This document shows positions 61,579-64,000 of a DNA stretch of 64,000 bases, piece after piece. The notes beneath the pieces are model-generated. The model saw only the letters and a program-made list of their open reading frames with translations. It had not been told where the DNA came from and did not search any database. Position 1 is the stretch's first letter; each line of letters begins with the position of its first letter. A program made the position numbers and the translations under genes. The DNA lies in assembly GCA_022800815.1 (NCBI GenBank), contig JAAWRC010000008.1, forward strand, positions 1 to 64,000, read 5' to 3'. This DNA is from Lachnospiraceae bacterium. Its GTDB lineage: Bacteria > Bacillota > Clostridia > Lachnospirales > Lachnospiraceae.

Positions 61579-63145
61579 GAATATCCACCTCTCCTGAGGG
61601 CAGTGTAAAGGTAAAGCGGCAGCCGTGGGGGAGCCGGTCCGCCAGGGTCAGTTCTCCACCGTGGGCCCGGATGATGGACCGGCAGAGAGGAAGGCCGAGG
61701 CCGAGACTTCTCCGGCTGTCTGCGATCGTGTTGTTTCCGGTAAAAAACATTTCAAATATATGGGGCTTCTGGTCGTCGGGGATGCCGGGGCCGTCGTCCG
61801 TGACGCTTATGGAGGCCAGATCCTCCTTTTTTTCTGCCGTGATCCGGATCAAGGAGCCGGGAGGCGTGTATTTGACCGCATTGTCCACCAGGTTGATGAT
61901 GACCTGGACGATCAGCTTTGCGTCCATCTGTGCCAGCATCAGGTCGTCCTTCACCTCCGCCGACAAAACATGACGGGAGGCCTTCCTCCTGGTGTGGCGC
62001 AGGGCCTCTTCGACGACGTCCGACACCAGCTCCAGGGACATATTGAAATTCATCCGTCCCTCCTCGATGCGGGTCACGGAGAGGAGATTTTCCACGAGGC
62101 TGATGAGCCACTGGGAATCCTCATAAATGTCCGTGAAGATCTGCGTCCTCATGCCTTCGTCCAGCATCTCGTAGTTGGAGAGCAGGTTGTCCGCATTGCC
62201 CGAGATGGAAGTGAGGGGAGTGCGCAGGTCATGGGAGATCGTCCGCAGCAGATTTGCCCGGAGCTGTTCGTTTCTGGCAAAGACGGCCGCCTCCTCTTTT
62301 TCTCTGGCATTCCGGCTGTTCTCGATGGCCAGGGCACATTCCCCGAGGATGGAGAGGAGCACACTGTTTTCGAAGGAATCCAGGGGCCGCCCGTCCAGGC
62401 GGATCCCGACCACTCCGTAAACCTTGTCGTTGGTGTGGACGGCGAGATAGAGACACCTGGCATGACCGAAGGAGCCGGAACCGGCGCCTGCCCGCTTCCG
62501 GTTCTCAAACACCCATCTGGCGGCGGCAGTCTCCTCCTCCACCCAAAAAAGCTCCCGGTCCGTCTCCTCGTTTACGGGGAACAGGATTCCCTCGGAGAGG
62601 ACTCCGTCCCTCTCCGAATAGGCGATGACGTCCCGGTCCAAAAGTTTCATCAGCTGGCCTGCCGTGATCCGTATGATGTCCTCGTCGTCGGTGGCTTTTT
62701 GCAAAAGCCGGTTGGTATCGAACAGGATTCTGGTCCGGAAGGCGGCCTGGGCCGACTGCTTGGCGTGCTTCTTTAATTTGTTGGCCAGGGAGCCGGTGAT
62801 CAGGGAGGCGGTCAGCATGATGGCGAAGGTGACCGGGTAGCCAGCCTCATAGGCGTGGAAGGTCAGCCTTGGCTCCGTGAAGAAAAAATTGAATACCAGG
62901 ACGCTGACCAGGGAACTGATCACGCTGCACCCATAATTTTTCGTGATGATGGAGGTTAAGAGCACGCCCAGCAGATAGATGGTGATGATGTTGGCCTCCG
63001 TAAAACGGAATTCCCGGAATGCGAGACCGATCCCGGTGGCGCCCGAAAGGATCAGGAAGGTCTTGACCAGATCCCAGACAGAGGGCAGGAGCGGGCGCAT
63101 AAATTCTTTTCTTTTTTCCTTGTAGCTCGATTCTTTTTCGTTCAT
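61571..63145 (-). CDS. KdpD-like sensor kinase lacking the N-terminal KdpD and USP domains
   Basis: A 524-residue histidine kinase matching the C-terminal half of KdpD. Order: four membrane helices of the DUF4118 type (about 25-120, IITIYLLGVLLTSIITKNYGC), a GAF-like domain (about 150-260), HisKA with phospho-His in RTISHDLRTPLTS, and the HATPase (NLVDNAVKYTPPGS, DDGPGIPDDQK, GLGLPLCRSIIRAHGG). The roughly 350-residue N-terminal sensor region of full KdpD (Walker-like KdpD domain and USP) is absent. GGAGAAG precedes the ATG. Short KdpD variants of this layout occur with Trk/Ktr systems in clostridia. Confidence 0.9.
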   Translation of the reverse strand: MNEKESSYKEKRKEFMRPLLPSVWDLVKTFLILSGATGIGLAFREFRFTEANIITIYLLGVLLTSIITKNYGCSVISSLVSVLVFNFFFTEPRLTFHAYEAGYPVTFAIMLTASLITGSLANKLKKHAKQSAQAAFRTRILFDTNRLLQKATDDEDIIRITAGQLMKLLDRDVIAYSERDGVLSEGILFPVNEETDRELFWVEEETAAARWVFENRKRAGAGSGSFGHARCLYLAVHTNDKVYGVVGIRLDGRPLDSFENSVLLSILGECALAIENSRNAREKEEAAVFARNEQLRANLLRTISHDLRTPLTSISGNADNLLSNYEMLDEGMRTQIFTDIYEDSQWLISLVENLLSVTRIEEGRMNFNMSLELVSDVVEEALRHTRRKASRHVLSAEVKDDLMLAQMDAKLIVQVIINLVDNAVKYTPPGSLIRITAEKKEDLASISVTDDGPGIPDDQKPHIFEMFFTGNNTIADSRRSLGLGLPLCRSIIRAHGGELTLADRLPHGCRFTFTLPSGEVDIHE

Positions 63146-63210
63146 TCTGCGCTTCTCCGGTCATTGGCTTTTCTCCTACTATAGCACAGAAGGAGGAAAG
63201 AATCCATGGC

Positions 63211-63281
63211 TAAGGAAACGCTTTTGATCAGCGTTTCCCTAATACAGCGCTGCGCTAGTCCTATATTGGCTCAGTTCCTTA
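63211..63281. repeat. Nested inverted repeats between the kinase gene and the small membrane gene
   Basis: TAAGGAA (63211-63217) pairs with TTCCTTA (63275-63281). Inside, GGAAACGCT pairs with AGCGTTTCC (63230-63238), and AGCG/CGCT form a third small helix. There is no T-tract. The arrangement could tune expression of kinase and regulator relative to the upstream potassium gene. The sequence has none of the conserved tRNA or riboswitch features I know. Confidence 0.4.
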
Positions 63282-63396
63282 ACTGTTCCGGTTCCCTCCG
63301 GTTTTTGGAAAGAAACAGATCCAGCCGGCCCATGAGGAAATAGCCAAAAGTAAATGTTCCAAATACACAGAGAAGAAACAGGCTTTCTTTCATCAT
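63271..63396 (-). CDS. Small membrane protein (41 residues) beside the TrkH gene
   Basis: Not large enough for usual gene finding. The protein reads MMKESLFLLCVFGTFTFGYF, then LMGRLDLFLSKNRREPEQLRN: one hydrophobic helix (residues 5-24) and a basic/acidic tail, expected in the cytoplasm. AAGGAG lies 6-7 bases before ATG 63396; two other ATGs lie immediately upstream. It is placed between the TrkH-type gene and the KdpD-like gene on the same strand. It may be an accessory subunit comparable in size and place to KdpF, but there is no clear sequence match. Confidence 0.55.
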   Translation of the reverse strand: MMKESLFLLCVFGTFTFGYFLMGRLDLFLSKNRREPEQLRN

Positions 63397-63454
63397 CTTC
63401 ATCTCCTTTTCTTTATCTGCTCATATTTGAGAGTGTCCCCCGGGATCTCCGGGT

Positions 63455-64000
63455 TTATCCCACGGTGATCCGTCCCTGGGGGAGTCTTGAGAGATTTTTG
63501 CTGGTTCTGGAGAGGGCCGCAAAGATCAGGGTCAGGCCGCCGACTCGTCCGAAAAACATCAGAAGGATCAGCACGCATCTGGATAAGAGGCCGAGACCCG
63601 GCGTGATGCCCAGGGTCAGCCCGACGGTGCCTGCCGCGGACGCCGTTTCAAACAGGCAGACATTTAAGGGCAGGCCCTCTGCGGCATTGATGATCAGGGC
63701 TCCGGTGAAAAACAGGGTGATGTACATCATCAAGATCGTGGAGGCGTTCCGGATGACGTTTCCCTCGATCCTGCGGCCGAAAAACTGTGCGTCCTCCTTC
63801 CGGCAGAATACGGCCAGGGCGTTGGCCAGGAGCACGGCCAGGGTGGTGGTCTTCATGCCCCCCGCCGTGGAGCCGGGAGAGCCTCCGACGAGCATCAGGG
63901 CGATCATGACGGCCTGCCCGGCGCTGCTCATCTGGCCAAGGTCGAGGGTATTGAACCCGGCCGTCCGGGGCGTCACCGACTGAAACAGCGAGCCAAAGAG
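63455..64000 (-). CDS. TrkH/KtrB-type potassium channel subunit, C-terminal part (runs off the window)
   Basis: About 180 C-terminal residues of a TrkH-like transporter are visible; the N-terminus lies beyond the right edge. The filter region FGSLFQSVTPRTAGFNTLD is present (Gly of a selectivity loop in TAGFN). It is followed by LMLVGGSPGSTAGGMKTTT, a second pore loop in FETASAAGTVGLTLGITP, and the final helix MFFGRVGGLTLIFAAL. Works with a cytoplasmic TrkA/KtrA subunit for potassium uptake. Its closeness to KdpDE-like genes suggests control by that pair. Confidence 0.9.
   Translation of the reverse strand, partial: LFGSLFQSVTPRTAGFNTLDLGQMSSAGQAVMIALMLVGGSPGSTAGGMKTTTLAVLLANALAVFCRKEDAQFFGRRIEGNVIRNASTILMMYITLFFTGALIINAAEGLPLNVCLFETASAAGTVGLTLGITPGLGLLSRCVLILLMFFGRVGGLTLIFAALSRTSKNLSRLPQGRITVG

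Noticed and set aside
63211-63281. tRNA-like cloverleaf of about 70 bases with a 7-bp outer stem
   Set aside because: No TTCGA-type T-arm, D-arm consensus or CCA-compatible end on either strand; only nested hairpins are supported.
1-64000. CRISPR arrays, rRNA operons, prophage or conjugative modules
   Set aside because: No regularly spaced repeats, rRNA sequence, integrase, portal, terminase or conjugation genes were seen on either strand.

Overview
The window looks like a chromosomal segment of a GC-rich, spore-forming member of the Clostridia, most likely a Lachnospiraceae relative. The evidence is gene order and gene content: hisS-aspS, cmk-ispH-rpsA, ruvA-ruvB-zapA-U32 peptidase-FtsW/PBP, der-plsY-gpsA, and yicC-remA-gmk-rpoZ-rimO-pgsA-cinA. 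It also carries the long (about 400 residue) PRPP synthase seen in that family, a GerW/YtfJ sporulation protein, an RqcH/NFACT protein and strong Shine-Dalgarno sequences. I saw no rRNA, tRNA, CRISPR array, prophage or intact insertion sequence.

Layout. 1-3.4 kb: a decayed MATE transporter, bioB under a consensus promoter, an AraC regulator and a Uma2 nuclease-fold gene. 3.5-12.3 kb: core translation and metabolism genes (hisS, aspS, glyA, a BaiN/HI0933-type flavoprotein, cmk, ispH, rpsA), interrupted after glyA by a transposase remnant. 12.3-31.8 kb: DNA repair (a RNase H-fold exonuclease, ruvAB), cell division and envelope genes (zapA, U32 protease, FtsW/RodA-like, PBP), NUDIX, an M32 carboxypeptidase, a metallo-hydrolase, prs, a lipoprotein, then a DUF512 radical-SAM-der-plsY-gpsA operon. 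31.86-41.94 kb: an accessory stretch. It holds an AT-richer three-gene cassette (small protein, large radical-SAM protein, Hsp90-like GHKL ATPase) with its own promoter and terminator, a divergent MATE pair, and a still more AT-rich BcgI-like restriction-modification pair whose last codons run into a host HAD phosphatase gene. 41.9-50.7 kb: HAD, YtqA-type radical SAM, LUD protein, an orphan PTS EIIC, RqcH, an Fe-S aldo-keto reductase, and an AgrAC-like LytTR/GHKL two-component pair with a matching direct-repeat binding site. 51-60.8 kb: a decayed transglutaminase, the yicC-cinA housekeeping run, and sporulation and envelope genes. 60.9-64 kb: a KdpE/short-KdpD pair next to a small membrane protein and a TrkH-type potassium channel subunit that runs off the end.

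The most notable non-coding item is a family of short inverted-repeat elements present three times: about 217 bp between ruvA and ruvB, the same element inverted after the LytTR kinase gene, and a 66-bp deletion derivative before the AraC gene. Two copies have clean 9-10 bp flanking direct repeats. The best candidate for an undescribed system is the radical-SAM plus GHKL-ATPase cassette at 32.0-35.8 kb, which sits about 3 kb from the restriction-modification cassette.
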